The notes under the pieces were generated by a model. That model was given only the letters and a program-made list of their open reading frames with translations, did no database searches and had not been told where the DNA came from. A program made the translations under genes and the position numbers. A stretch of 64,000 nt of DNA from Pelagibius sp. CAU 1746 (lineage in GTDB: Bacteria; Pseudomonadota; Alphaproteobacteria; Kiloniellales; Kiloniellaceae): NCBI RefSeq assembly GCF_039839785.1, contig NZ_JBDOQT010000001.1, forward strand, positions 124,001 through 188,000. Direction: 5' to 3'. How positions within the stretch are numbered: position 1 is the first letter of the stretch; every line of letters starts with the position of its first letter. This document shows, one piece after another, positions 15,025 to 23,870 of the stretch.

Positions 15025-18000
15025 GGGCTTTGCCGCGCGCGCCCGCTGCCGAGGCCGACTGCGGCACCTCCGTCAGAGTGCAGTTCCAGCGGTTCTCCCG
15101 CGTGCGGTAGCAGGGCGCGCCCGGGCGCGGCGGCACCGTCTCCTCCCCATCGTCGACCAGCCGCGGGGCCGGCGGCGCCGGCGCGCGCTCCAACAGCGGC
15201 TGGAGCTGCGGACCCAGGGACTTCAGCAACTGCGTGGGCAGCGCCGAGGTGAAGCCGTAGCCGGCGGCCTCCGGTCCGGCCACGTGGGCCGAGATGACGC
15301 CGAAGAAACGGTCCCCCAGGAAGAACACGAAGGTCGCCGTGCGGTTCACCACCCGCGAGGAGATCAGCTCGCCGTTGCGCCCGAAACGCTCGTAGCGGTG
15401 ATCCCCGGTGCCGGTCTTGCCGCCGGCGACCAGGCGGTTGCCAGCGGCATCGGCGAAGGCGCCGCTGACCCGGCGGCCGGTGCCTTCTTCGACGGTCTCG
15501 ACCAACGCCTGACGCAGGGTGGCGGCCACCGCGGCGCGCAGCACCCGCTCGCCCGGCGGCACCTGCAGGCGCATCACGGTCTCGAAGGGCGTGCCCTCGG
15601 CGAAGCGCAGGCGCTCGAAGCGGCCGCTCGGCAGGCGCAGGCCGTCGTTCAGGATGATGCCCATCAGCTCGGCCAGGGCGGCCGGGCGGTCGCCCGAGCT
15701 GCCGATGGCCGTGGCGTAGGACGGCACCAGCCAGTCGAAAGGATAACCGAGACGCTGCCAGGTGACGGCCAGGCGCTGGAAGGCCTCCTCCTCCAGCAGG
15801 ATGCGGATGCGCTGGTCCTGGGCGCGCCGCATCTTGGCGCGGAACAGCCAGCTATAGGCGTCCTGGCGGGCCTGGGCGCCGGCGGTCACGGCTTCGGCGA
15901 AGGTGCTGCCCGGCGTGCGGCTGAGGTAGGCGGCCAGCCAGAGCTCCAGCGGATGGACCTTCGCGATGTAGCCGCGGTCGTTGAGCGAAAAGCTCTCGCG
16001 CGCGTAGCTGTCGTAAAGATCGCGCAGGGCGCCGTCGCTCAGCGCGCGGCCGTGCCGCCGCTCCTTGAGGAAATCGCCCAGCGCCGCCGGCCCGGCCTCG
16101 GGCCGCAGGGAGCGGAAGATCACCGATTGCGCGGCCGCCGACTGCCGCGCCCGGCGCGACAGGCGCTCCAGGATCTCGTCACGGTCGAGGCCGCGGTAGG
16201 CGTCGTAGAAGCCGAGCATGAACTCCTTGCCCTCGCGGTCGGCGAAGCGGCTGAGGTAGCCGTCGCGCAGGGGCGAGGCCGGATCGCGCGGATCGCCCTG
16301 CTCGGCGACGATCTGCGCGACGTGGTAGCGCACCACGTCGCGCATCAGCCGGATGAAGACGAGGTTCACCGAGTTGTGCAGGGCTTCGGCCACAGTCATG
16401 ACGCGGCCGTCGCTGCGTTTGTCGAAGTTGACGAAGTGATGCAGCCCGCCGCCGGTGAAAAAGCCTTCCTGCGGGCTGGCCGAATAGCGCCGCTGCATGG
16501 CCGCGGCCAGCAGGCCGCGCAGATCCAGATCGGGACGCCCGGCCAGTACCGCGGCGGCCCAGCGCGAGAGGGCGTCGCCCTGGGCGGCCCGGGCACGCAA
16601 TGCCTCGACCGGCTGGCCGTGCAGCTTCTCATACAGCTCGGCGACAATCTCGAGATAGCTGACCAGGGTGCGCAGCTTGGCCGTAGAGCCGAGATCCAGC
16701 TTGGTGCCCTCGTTGACGTCGAAGGGCCCATCGTAGTTGTCGGCCTGCAGGCGCAACTGGTTGCGGTCGTCGCCGCGTTCGTAGAGCAGCAGGCTGTAGA
16801 TCACCTTGGCCGGGTCGCCGCGGTCCAGCAGGCGCGGCGCGTCCAGCCCCCTTTCCTTCAAGGCAGCGGGCTCGGAGAGGCTCTTGAGGGCGGCGGTAAC
16901 GGCCTCCTGCACCTTCCTGTCCAGGGTCGTCTCCACCGTCAGGTCCAGGCGGTCGAGGTCGTAGAAGGAGGCCAGGCCGAGCTGGCCGAGCAGACGGGCG
17001 CGCAGCGTCGAGGCGGCCTTCCAGGACAGCGCCGAGGCCGGAGAGGCAGAGGCCGGCAGGGTCGTCATGAAGCCGTTGCGCCGGGCCAGGGCCGCATCGC
17101 GCAGGGACGCGTCGATAACCCCGGCCTGGGCCAGCAGCCGCAGGTGGCTGTCGACCAGGTTGTCCAGGGCCGCGTGGCCGGTCAGCAGGTACTCGGAGGG
17201 CCGGCGCTGGGCGATGAGCAGGCTGAGCGCCTGGCGGTAGACGACCGCCTGGCGCTGCAGTGCCGCGCCGCCGGCGGCGGGGGCGGCGAGGCTGTCGCGC
17301 AGCGTCTCGAAGTCGGTGCCGAACCAGGCCCAGAGACCGTCGGCGAGACCGATCACCTCGCCGTAGCCCGGCCGCGCGGCCAGCGGCGTGGAGTTCAGGT
17401 AGTCGACGACGATCCGGCGGCGCGCCGCGGTGGTGTCGCGCCCGCCGAGGTAGCCGCGCAGGCTGGCGGAGATCATCTGGCGCAGCTTCTCCACCACGCT
17501 GTCGGTGCGGCCTTCCGGCGAGTGGCGGAATTTCTCCATCTGCGTGGCCAGGGTGCTGCCGCCCGGGCTCTGGCCGCCGGTCACCGTCTTCTTCACCACC
17601 AGGTCGGCGAAGGCGACGGCCAGGCGGTCCCACTCCACCGCCGGATTGGCACGCGGGAAGCGCGGCGTCAGGAGCTCGCGGTTCTCGATGAAGAGCAGCG
17701 TCTTGACGAGCAGCGGCGGCACCGCCTCGAAGGTCTCGAAGGCGCGCTCGGGCGTGCGCGAGACGAAGACCGCTTCGCCGTCGCGGTCGAGCAGCGCGAG
17801 GCCGGAGCGCGACTTGGCGCGGTAGGGCGCGATGCCGCTCTGCTGGAAATACCAGCCGAAGCGCTCGGAAACCCGGGCCTGGGTTTCGACACGGTAGCCC
17901 TCGCCGCGCAGGCTCTCGATGAACTCCGGCAGACCGACATAGCCGAGCCGCCGGTCATAGGGCCCGTCCTGGGGAAAAGCGATGGCGTCGCTCGGCCCTG

Positions 18001-18232
18001 CGCCGACGCGGAAGGTCATCTCGCCGGCCAGGCGGGAAAAGAACGTGGACTGCAAGGCGGAGGTCTTGGCCTCGATGACGGCCAGGCTGCCCAGCGCGGT
18101 CAGCAGGCAGAGAGTCGACCCAAGGGCGGCGATGCGCCGCCAGCCGCGTCCGAAAGGTGGCCGCCGGCGCGGCTTGGCGGGAGTTTCCCGCGGCACCGCC
18201 GGCTCGGTTGCCTTCAGCGTATCGTCCGACAC
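15011..18232 (-). CDS. Class A penicillin-binding protein (glycosyltransferase 51 plus transpeptidase), unusually long
   Basis: This is a 1073-residue bifunctional peptidoglycan synthase. A basic N terminus and one membrane anchor (about 33-53) precede a GT51 domain with Glu183 in FIENREL, GGSTLATQMEKF (225-235) and VDYLNSTPL. The transpeptidase has the SxxK motif at S516 (GSTAKL), SxN at S621 (NSVNL) and KTG at K939 (GGKTGTG). All catalytic residues of both activities are visible, but the first GT51 motif lacks the usual ED-x-x-F-x-x-H form. The stretch between SxN and KTG is about 316 residues, clearly longer than the roughly 190 of E. coli PBP1a, so there is a large insertion. Confidence 0.85.
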   Translation of the reverse strand: MSDDTLKATEPAVPRETPAKPRRRPPFGRGWRRIAALGSTLCLLTALGSLAVIEAKTSALQSTFFSRLAGEMTFRVGAGPSDAIAFPQDGPYDRRLGYVGLPEFIESLRGEGYRVETQARVSERFGWYFQQSGIAPYRAKSRSGLALLDRDGEAVFVSRTPERAFETFEAVPPLLVKTLLFIENRELLTPRFPRANPAVEWDRLAVAFADLVVKKTVTGGQSPGGSTLATQMEKFRHSPEGRTDSVVEKLRQMISASLRGYLGGRDTTAARRRIVVDYLNSTPLAARPGYGEVIGLADGLWAWFGTDFETLRDSLAAPAAGGAALQRQAVVYRQALSLLIAQRRPSEYLLTGHAALDNLVDSHLRLLAQAGVIDASLRDAALARRNGFMTTLPASASPASALSWKAASTLRARLLGQLGLASFYDLDRLDLTVETTLDRKVQEAVTAALKSLSEPAALKERGLDAPRLLDRGDPAKVIYSLLLYERGDDRNQLRLQADNYDGPFDVNEGTKLDLGSTAKLRTLVSYLEIVAELYEKLHGQPVEALRARAAQGDALSRWAAAVLAGRPDLDLRGLLAAAMQRRYSASPQEGFFTGGGLHHFVNFDKRSDGRVMTVAEALHNSVNLVFIRLMRDVVRYHVAQIVAEQGDPRDPASPLRDGYLSRFADREGKEFMLGFYDAYRGLDRDEILERLSRRARQSAAAQSVIFRSLRPEAGPAALGDFLKERRHGRALSDGALRDLYDSYARESFSLNDRGYIAKVHPLELWLAAYLSRTPGSTFAEAVTAGAQARQDAYSWLFRAKMRRAQDQRIRILLEEEAFQRLAVTWQRLGYPFDWLVPSYATAIGSSGDRPAALAELMGIILNDGLRLPSGRFERLRFAEGTPFETVMRLQVPPGERVLRAAVAATLRQALVETVEEGTGRRVSGAFADAAGNRLVAGGKTGTGDHRYERFGRNGELISSRVVNRTATFVFFLGDRFFGVISAHVAGPEAAGYGFTSALPTQLLKSLGPQLQPLLERAPAPPAPRLVDDGEETVPPRPGAPCYRTRENRWNCTLTEVPQSASAAGARGKALAAQ

Positions 18233-18472
18233 CGCCTGGCATCCTCGCTAGGGGCTGGCCTTCCCTATCGGAAGAGCGCGCCCGGTGGAACACATCCCCC
18301 TCGAACGTCTCCTCTACCAACTCCGGCTGCCCGGTCCCCAAATCACATGATGCAGCGAGCGTAAATTTTTCTCAACCTTTATAAATAGTTAACGCGATTT
18401 TCCCAGGCAGGCTGCGGGCTTCGCAGGAGCGCCGCTGGGCAACTGCGGCCGCTTTCGTGCTAGCTTCGGCTC
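18233..18472. promoter_or_regulatory. Divergent intergenic region between PBP and ornithine cyclodeaminase-like gene
   Basis: This is 240 bp without a gene. The portion 18362-18400 is AT-rich (AAATTTTTCTC, TTTATAAATAGTTAAC) and is the likely promoter area for one or both flanking genes. No operator-like dyad is apparent. Confidence 0.35.
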
Positions 18473-19420
18473 ATGCCTGATATCGAGAACATTCCCTACC
18501 TGTCCGAGGAAGCGCTCGCCGGCCTGGGCATCACCACCGGCGAAGTCATCGAAAGCATCGAAACCATGATCGCCGGCAGCGCCCGCGCGAGCGTCTGGAG
18601 CGCACCCAAGGCGGTGATCCAGCCCGGCGACGGCCGCTACATGATGGCCGCCCTGGCGGCCGCCGACAATCCGGCGCTGTTGGCGGTGAAAACGGTGGTG
18701 CTCAACCCTCGCAACACCGACCGCGGCCTGCCGCAGATCAACGGGCTGGTCACCCTGCTGAACAGCGAAACCGGCTTGCCCGCCGCCATCCTGGACGGCA
18801 ACTGGATCACCGCCGTACGCACCGCCGGCTTGAGCGCCACCGCCGCCAAGCACCTGGCGAGGAAGGACTCCGCCGTCGCCGCCTTCATCGGCGCGGGCGT
18901 ACAGGCGCGCAGCCATCTCGCCGCCTTCGCCGACATGTTCCCGCTGAAGGAGGTCAGAATCTTCGCCCGCGGCAGAGCAAACATCGACCTGCTGAGCGAA
19001 GCGGCCGCGGCCCTGGGCTTGCCGGCGGCGGTCTGCGCCTCCCCCGAGGAGGCCGCCGGGCCGGCCGACCTGCTCGTCACTTCCGTGACCTATTCGCCAG
19101 AGCTGGAGCCCTTCCTGGACGCCGGGCGGCTGAAGCCCGGCGCCTTCGCCGCGGTGACCGATCTCGCCGCGCCTTGGAAGAAGGAGAGCTTCGCGGCCCT
19201 CGACCGCTTGGTCATCGACGACATGGCGCAGGAAGCCGCGCTGCCGAACAAGCTGGCGCCGCCCGAGACGGTATCGGGAGACCTGGCCGGACTGGTTCTC
19301 GGCAAGATCGATGGCCGCAGGACCGACGCTGAGCGCACCGCTTTCGTCTTTCGCGGCCACGCCCTGGGCGATCTCGCCCTTTCCGGCCTGGCCTGCCGCA
19401 AGGCCGGCCTCGTCGACTGA
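18473..19420 (+). CDS. Ornithine cyclodeaminase / mu-crystallin family dehydrogenase
   Basis: This is a 315-residue NAD(P)-dependent enzyme of the OCD/mu-crystallin family, whose members deaminate ornithine to proline or reduce cyclic imines and N-alkyl amino acids. Landmarks: VKTVVLNPRNTDRGLPQINGL, DGNWITAVRTAGLSATAAKHLA (substrate and cofactor pocket), the Rossmann motif IGAGVQARSHL, and DDMAQEA. Length is normal for the family. The substrate cannot be read from the sequence. It is not in an operon: PBP is divergent and merR convergent. Confidence 0.83.
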   Translation: MPDIENIPYLSEEALAGLGITTGEVIESIETMIAGSARASVWSAPKAVIQPGDGRYMMAALAAADNPALLAVKTVVLNPRNTDRGLPQINGLVTLLNSETGLPAAILDGNWITAVRTAGLSATAAKHLARKDSAVAAFIGAGVQARSHLAAFADMFPLKEVRIFARGRANIDLLSEAAAALGLPAAVCASPEEAAGPADLLVTSVTYSPELEPFLDAGRLKPGAFAAVTDLAAPWKKESFAALDRLVIDDMAQEAALPNKLAPPETVSGDLAGLVLGKIDGRRTDAERTAFVFRGHALGDLALSGLACRKAGLVD

Positions 19421-19471
19421 GTTAGCACGAAGCGGCGGTCTGCGCCTCAAGCGGCGAGACGGCCTGGGCTC

Positions 19472-19891
19472 TCAGACCTGAGACCCCAGTGAATCCAATA
19501 CCGGGCATTCCGGTACCTCGTCGCCCGAACACTGCGATGCGGTCTCGGCCAGGATCCGCTCGATGCGCCTGAGGTCGGCAATCTTGGCCCGCACGTCGGC
19601 CAGGTGACGCTCCGTGCGTTGCTTTACTTCGGCGCAGGTCTGCGCGCCGCGATCCATCAGCCCCAGCAGCCCCCGCGTCTCTTCGATCGAAAAGCCGAGT
19701 TCACGTGCTCGCAGGATGAAGCGCAGGCGGGACACATGACCCGCATCGTAGACGCGGTACCCGGCGCCGCTCCGCGGCGGATCGGGCATCATGCCGATCT
19801 TCTCGTAGTAACGGATGGTCTCCAGGTTGCAGCCGGTCCGGCGGGCCAGTTCGGCCCGCAAGAGGCCTTTATCCGGACTGAATGCCATCAT
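19472..19891 (-). CDS. merR: Mercury-responsive MerR-type transcriptional regulator
   Basis: This is a 139-residue MerR-family activator/repressor. The N-terminal winged helix includes RRTGCNLETIRYYEKIGMMPDPPRSGAGYRVY. A dimerisation helix follows, and three cysteines lie at C86 (QTCAEVK), C121 and C129 (QCSGDEVPECPV), matching the Hg(II)-binding C82, C117 and C126 of classical MerR apart from one residue less in the last spacing. It is divergent from merT with a perfect MerR-type operator between them. Two ATG codons are adjacent at its start (19891 and 19888); I use the first. Confidence 0.88.
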   Translation of the reverse strand: MMAFSPDKGLLRAELARRTGCNLETIRYYEKIGMMPDPPRSGAGYRVYDAGHVSRLRFILRARELGFSIEETRGLLGLMDRGAQTCAEVKQRTERHLADVRAKIADLRRIERILAETASQCSGDEVPECPVLDSLGSQV

Positions 19892-19904
19892 CGCCCGAAA
19901 CTCC

Positions 19905-19935
19905 TTGAGTCTGTAGTTACTACAGACTTTAGGAT
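19905..19935 (+). promoter_or_regulatory. mer operator-promoter with 19-bp spacer
   Basis: -35 TTGAGT (19905-19910) and -10 TAGGAT (19930-19935) are separated by exactly 19 bp, the over-long spacer diagnostic of MerR-family promoters. The spacer region holds a perfect dyad, AGTCTGTAG and CTACAGACT with TTA between (19908-19928). It drives merT-merP-GDCCVxC and sits in the merR leader, which implies autoregulation. Confidence 0.88.
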
Positions 19936-19966
19936 CAATTCAGCCTGAATTCGAGAGCCGAATGAT

Positions 19967-20365
19967 ATGAGCGAGAAGCAAGCCGCAGCGGCCTTGCCGG
20001 AAACCCCCGATACCGCACCCGACCATCGGCCGGGATGGTTCGCCGCGGGCGGCGTCGTCGGGGCGGCCCTCGCCTCCGCCTGCTGCATCCTTCCCCTCGC
20101 CCTGCTGTTCCTCGGCGTTTCCGGCGCCTGGATCGGAAACCTGACCGCTTTGCAGCCCTTCAAGCCCTATTTCGCGATTGTGGCGCTGGTCTTCGTCGGC
20201 CTGGGGTTCCGGCAGGTCTATTTCCGGACCGCCCCGGACTGCGCCGCAGGAACCCGCTGCGTCCGGCCCCGGTCCTCCGTGATCGTCAAATCGGCGCTCT
20301 GGATCGCAACCCTGCTGGTAGCGTCGGCGCTGACCGTCAACTGGTGGGCGCCGCTGTTCTACTGA
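19967..20365 (+). CDS. merT: Mercuric ion transporter MerT
   Basis: This is a 132-residue inner-membrane protein that takes Hg(II) from MerP into the cytoplasm. Seen: the vicinal cysteine pair in the first helix (SACCILPL, C39-C40) and a second pair in a loop (C92 and C98, DCAAGTRC), the pattern of MerT, plus three hydrophobic helices. The cytoplasmic N terminus is about 15 residues longer than in Tn501 MerT. It is first in the mer operon, 31 nt after the -10 element, and followed 25 nt later by merP. Confidence 0.9.
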   Translation: MSEKQAAAALPETPDTAPDHRPGWFAAGGVVGAALASACCILPLALLFLGVSGAWIGNLTALQPFKPYFAIVALVFVGLGFRQVYFRTAPDCAAGTRCVRPRSSVIVKSALWIATLLVASALTVNWWAPLFY

Positions 20366-20390
20366 CCTCATTCTTTGGAGCAAACCGCTG

Positions 20391-20720
20391 ATGAAGTCTT
20401 CCCTCTCTCGCCTCGCCGGCTTTCTCCTGCTCGCGACGATCGGGCTTCACATGGGCTCCCCCCTCCCGCCGGCAGCGGCCCAGTCCGCCGGCGGCCAGGC
20501 AAGTCTCCAAAGCATCACCTTCACTGTCGACAACATGTTCTGCGCGCTCTGCCCCGTCACCGTCCGCAAGGCGATGGAGGGCGTGGAGGGCGTCAGTTCG
20601 GTCGAGATCGACTTCGAGGCCAAGACGGCCTTCGTCACCTTCGATCCGGCCATCACCACGTCCGCGTCTATTGCCGCCGCTTCGGGGGATGCCGGTTATC
20701 CGGCCCGCCCGGAAAGCTGA
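20391..20720 (+). CDS. merP: Periplasmic mercuric-ion binding protein MerP
   Basis: This is a 109-residue protein with a signal peptide ending PPAAA (about residue 30) and one heavy-metal-associated domain. The metal site is NMFCALCPVTV (C51, C54), the MerP variant in which residues after the motif read CP rather than CA. The fold continues with VRKAMEGVEGVSSVEIDFEAKTAFVTFDP. It scavenges Hg(II) in the periplasm and hands it to MerT. Confidence 0.9.
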   Translation: MKSSLSRLAGFLLLATIGLHMGSPLPPAAAQSAGGQASLQSITFTVDNMFCALCPVTVRKAMEGVEGVSSVEIDFEAKTAFVTFDPAITTSASIAAASGDAGYPARPES

Positions 20721-20744
20721 CCGGAGGACACTGGAAGCCCGATC

Positions 20745-20969
20745 ATGGAAACGCCAGCCACCGACGTCGTCCTTCACTCCACCATCACCTGCCCAAGCTG
20801 CGCTCACGCCGCCACCGAGCTGATGCCGACGGACGCCTGCCAATGGTTCTATGAGTGCAGGGCCTGCGGCTCCCTCTTGCGGCCGCAGCCGGGAGACTGC
20901 TGCGTGTTCTGCTCTTATGGAACGGTTCCCTGCCCGCCGGTCCAGACCGGCGGCGGCTGCTGCGGCTGA
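20745..20969 (+). CDS. GDCCVxC domain-containing small protein
   Basis: This is a 74-residue cysteine-rich cytoplasmic protein with the family signature PGDCCVFCSYGTVPCPPVQ (about 49-67). It also has TCPSC and ECRACG pairs and a GGCCG tail. Members are found beside mer genes, some as selenoproteins; here the site is cysteine. It probably binds mercury or another thiophilic metal, by inference from context. It is the last gene of the mer operon, 24 nt after merP. No merA follows. Confidence 0.82.
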   Translation: METPATDVVLHSTITCPSCAHAATELMPTDACQWFYECRACGSLLRPQPGDCCVFCSYGTVPCPPVQTGGGCCG

Positions 20970-21010
20970 AACCGGCAAGCTTTCCCGCGCGCGCCGGATG
21001 ACTCCGGGGG

Positions 21011-21967
21011 TTACTCGTAGGTGCGGGCGCTGAGCGGCTTGGCGTCGATGGCCGCGCGCAGCGCCTCCAGGAGCCCGGCTTCGGCGCGGTTCAGGTGGGT
21101 CTGGGGGTTCCATACCAGGTAGATATCCACCGCCGGCGGGTCTTCGTAGGGCGGCAGCCGCCAGAGGAGGCCGTCGCGCAGGTCGCGGGCCACCACGTGG
21201 ATCGGCAGCGGCCCGATGCCGAGGCCGGCGATGATCATGCGCCGCACCTCCTCCAGGTGGGAAGAGTGGCCGACCACCCAGTCGTCGAGGTCGTGCTGGG
21301 CGCGCAGCAGGGCCACCGGACGCAGGGCATCGGCGAGCTGATCGGTCTTGAAGGAGACCGAGGCGTGGCCCTTCAGGTCGGCCAGGCTGAGGCCCTCGCG
21401 CCCGAACAGCGGGTGCGGCGGGCCGCAGAAGAAGCCGAAGTACTCACGGTAGATCATCTGATAATCGAGGCGCGGCGAGCGCTTGTGCACCAGACAGAGC
21501 CCGAAGCTGGCCGATTTTTCCAGCACTGCGCGGGTCACTTCTGAGGAGGTATCGACCTCGATCTCGTAGGTCGCCTTGGGGTTCTGGGCATGGAAAGCGG
21601 CCAGCACCTCGTCGAAGATCGGCGAGATCACGTGGCTGGCCATGGCGATGCGCACGTGACCGGTGATCTCGTCCTTCACGTCGCGGGTCAGCACCGCCAC
21701 CCGGGCGACGTTGCCGTAGATCTCGACGCATTCCCGATAAAGCACCTCGCCGGCCGGGGTGACGCGGAACATCGCCGGGCCGCGCTCGATGAGGCGCTTG
21801 CCGAGGCGCGTCTCCAGGCGCTTCAGGGCGTGGCTGACCGTGGGCTGGCGCAGGTAGAGGCGCTTGGCGGCGCCGGTGACGCTGCCTTCCTGCACCACCA
21901 CCATGAAGGTGCGCAGCAGGTTCCAGTCGAGTTCCCGGGCCAGGCGTTCGCCGCTTTCCTGAAGCAT
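21011..21967 (-). CDS. LysR-type transcriptional regulator
   Basis: This is a 318-residue LysR regulator: N-terminal helix-turn-helix (WNLLRTFMVVVQEGSVTGAAKRLYLRQPTVSHALKRLE) and a C-terminal effector domain (ITGHVRIAMAS, LGIGPLPIHVV). I start it at the ATG at 21967, preceded by a perfect GAGGAGG 5-6 nt away, rather than at 22012, because that stretch is the leader carrying the dyad. It is divergent from the pot operon and is presumably its inducer-responsive regulator. The effector is unknown. Confidence 0.87.
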   Translation of the reverse strand: MLQESGERLARELDWNLLRTFMVVVQEGSVTGAAKRLYLRQPTVSHALKRLETRLGKRLIERGPAMFRVTPAGEVLYRECVEIYGNVARVAVLTRDVKDEITGHVRIAMASHVISPIFDEVLAAFHAQNPKATYEIEVDTSSEVTRAVLEKSASFGLCLVHKRSPRLDYQMIYREYFGFFCGPPHPLFGREGLSLADLKGHASVSFKTDQLADALRPVALLRAQHDLDDWVVGHSSHLEEVRRMIIAGLGIGPLPIHVVARDLRDGLLWRLPPYEDPPAVDIYLVWNPQTHLNRAEAGLLEALRAAIDAKPLSARTYE

Positions 21968-21981
21968 TCCGGCCTCCTCAG

Positions 21982-22010
21982 GCTGGTCATAGATATGATC
22001 TATGACCAGC
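21982..22010. promoter_or_regulatory. 29-bp perfect dyad, probable LysR operator
   Basis: GCTGGTCATAGAT and its exact reverse complement ATCTATGACCAGC are separated by ATG. The dyad begins 14 bp upstream of the lysR start codon and lies about 100 bp upstream of the potB-like gene, the expected place for an autoregulatory site. Thirteen-bp perfect arms in non-coding DNA are far above chance. Confidence 0.7.
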
Positions 22011-22109
22011 ATAGCACTTATCTATTTGCACAATGAAGCCCGAAGGCAAAGACTGCCCTCTCATACCGGCAGGCAATAAGCCGGGTGGAACAGCGAGGAT
22101 CGAGTTTCA

Positions 22110-22985
22110 ATGGCAGCAGCGGACGCGGACGCGCCGGGGGCACGCCCCTGGCTGCTCATGTCGCCGGCCCTGAGCGCGGTGACCCTGCTGCTGGCCATAC
22201 CGGTCTGCTTCATCCTGGTCTATTCCTTCTGGCTGCGCACCGCCGCCGGCGGCGAACAGACCGGCTTCTACCTCGACAACTGGATCGAGGTGCTGACCGA
22301 CGAGTTCTACCGCGACATCCTGATCCAGACCCTGCGCATCGCCGGGCTTTCGACCCTGTTCTGCATCCTGTTGGGCTACATCCCGGCCTACTTCATCGCG
22401 CGCTCGACGACGCGTCACAAGGCGGCCCTGATCCTGCTGCTCATGCTGCCCTTCTGGATCAGCTACATCATCCGCACCATGTCGTGGATCAACATCCTGG
22501 GGGTGAGCGGCGCGCTGAACGTCTTCCTGCTGTGGAGCGGCCTCATCTCGGAGCCGCTGCAGATCCTCTACAACGAGGCCACGGTGATCCTGGGGCTGGT
22601 GCATTTCCTGCTGCCCTTCATGATCCTCAACATCTACGTCAGCATCGACGGCATCGACACCAACCTGGCCGACGCCGCGCGCTCGCTGGGCGCCACCGGC
22701 TGGCAGACCTTCCGCGAGGTGACGCTGCCGCTGTCGATGCCGGGCCTGGCCGCCGGCAGCCTGTTGTGCTTCGTGCTGGGCGCCGGCACCTACATCACGC
22801 CGATGATCCTGGGCGGGCCGCGCAACGCCATGTTCGCCAACCTGGTCTTCGAGGCGATCATCACCCAGCTCAACTGGCCGCTGGGCTCCGCCCTGTCGCT
22901 GGTCCTGCTCCTCGTTCTCGGCGCCGTGGTGATGGTCTACACCCGCTATGCCGGCATCGGCCAGCTGGCCAAGAGCTTCAAATGA
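22110..22985 (+). CDS. potB: PotB-type ABC transporter permease
   Basis: This is a 291-residue inner-membrane permease of the spermidine/putrescine (PotB/PotH) class, with six hydrophobic helices. It carries the ATPase-contact EAA loop DAARSLGATGWQTFREVTLPLSMPGLAAG. It overlaps the next permease by the ATGA at 22982. The substrate is probably a polyamine or related amine, judged from family and from the downstream catabolic genes; the sequence cannot tell which. Confidence 0.85.
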   Translation: MAAADADAPGARPWLLMSPALSAVTLLLAIPVCFILVYSFWLRTAAGGEQTGFYLDNWIEVLTDEFYRDILIQTLRIAGLSTLFCILLGYIPAYFIARSTTRHKAALILLLMLPFWISYIIRTMSWINILGVSGALNVFLLWSGLISEPLQILYNEATVILGLVHFLLPFMILNIYVSIDGIDTNLADAARSLGATGWQTFREVTLPLSMPGLAAGSLLCFVLGAGTYITPMILGGPRNAMFANLVFEAIITQLNWPLGSALSLVLLLVLGAVVMVYTRYAGIGQLAKSFK

Positions 22986-23788
22986 GGCCGGCCGTGAACC
23001 TCCTCGGGAGCTGGAGCCTGATCCGCGCCTTCACCGTGCTGGTCTACCTCTTCATGTTCCTGCCGGTGGCGGTGGTCATCCTGCTGGCCTTCAACGCCAA
23101 CCAGTTCGGCAGCTTTCCCATGGAGGGCGTCAGTTTCCGCTGGTTCGTCGAGCTGTGGAACAACGAGGCCATCGTGCGGGCCTTCAAGACCTCGATGTTG
23201 CTGGGCGCCCTGACCGCCGTGATATCCGCGACGCTGGGCGTGCTCGCCAGCCTCGCCCTGGTGCGCTACGACTTCCGCGGCAAGAGTTTGATCACCACCG
23301 CGCTGATCGCGCCGATCCTGGTGCCGGAGGTGGTGCTGGCCGTCGCGCTGCTGCTGTTCCTGCGCTGGCTGGAGATGCCGAAGAGCTTCCCCCTGCTGCT
23401 GCTCGGCCACGTCATCTTCACCCTGCCCTTCGTGGTGCTGATCGTGCAGGCGCGTCTGGTGGCGGTGCGCCGCGAGTTCGAGGAAGCGGCGCTCAGCCTG
23501 GGCGCCAACGCCTTTCACACTTTCCGCGAGGTGACGCTGCCGCTGATCATGCCGGCGGTCTTCGCCGGCGTCATCTTCGCCTTCACCATTTCCTTCGACG
23601 ACGTCACCGGCACCCTGTTCTGGAAACCCGGCGGCGTCGAAACCGTCCCCACCCAGATCTTCGCCATGCTGCGCAACTCCATCAGCCCGGAGATCAACGC
23701 GCTGGGCGCGGTCATGGTGGTGGTCACCGTCGCGGTGCCCCTGCTGGGCGCCGCCATTGCCCGGCGCATGGCCGCCGCTCTCAAATAG
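22982..23788 (+). CDS. potC: PotC-type ABC transporter permease
   Basis: This is a 268-residue partner permease with six helices. Its EAA loop reads EEAALSLGANAFHTFREVTLPLIMPAVFAG, and the PotC-typical ISFDDVTGTLFWKPGGVETVPTQIFAMLR follows. The start ATG overlaps the stop of the preceding permease, so translation is coupled. Together the two form the membrane channel for the PotD-type binding protein encoded next. Confidence 0.85.
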   Translation: MRPAVNLLGSWSLIRAFTVLVYLFMFLPVAVVILLAFNANQFGSFPMEGVSFRWFVELWNNEAIVRAFKTSMLLGALTAVISATLGVLASLALVRYDFRGKSLITTALIAPILVPEVVLAVALLLFLRWLEMPKSFPLLLLGHVIFTLPFVVLIVQARLVAVRREFEEAALSLGANAFHTFREVTLPLIMPAVFAGVIFAFTISFDDVTGTLFWKPGGVETVPTQIFAMLRNSISPEINALGAVMVVVTVAVPLLGAAIARRMAAALK

Positions 23789-23870
23789 GGGCACCCGCAT
23801 AACGAACAACGCAGACCGATAACGACGAACCGCAAACCCGCAAACGCAACGACAGGGAAAGGTATGGGAG

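Noticed and set aside
14969-18364. 1131-codon open frame antisense to the PBP gene
   Set aside because: Same GC-driven artefact; low-complexity translation, while the minus strand shows all GT51 and transpeptidase motifs.
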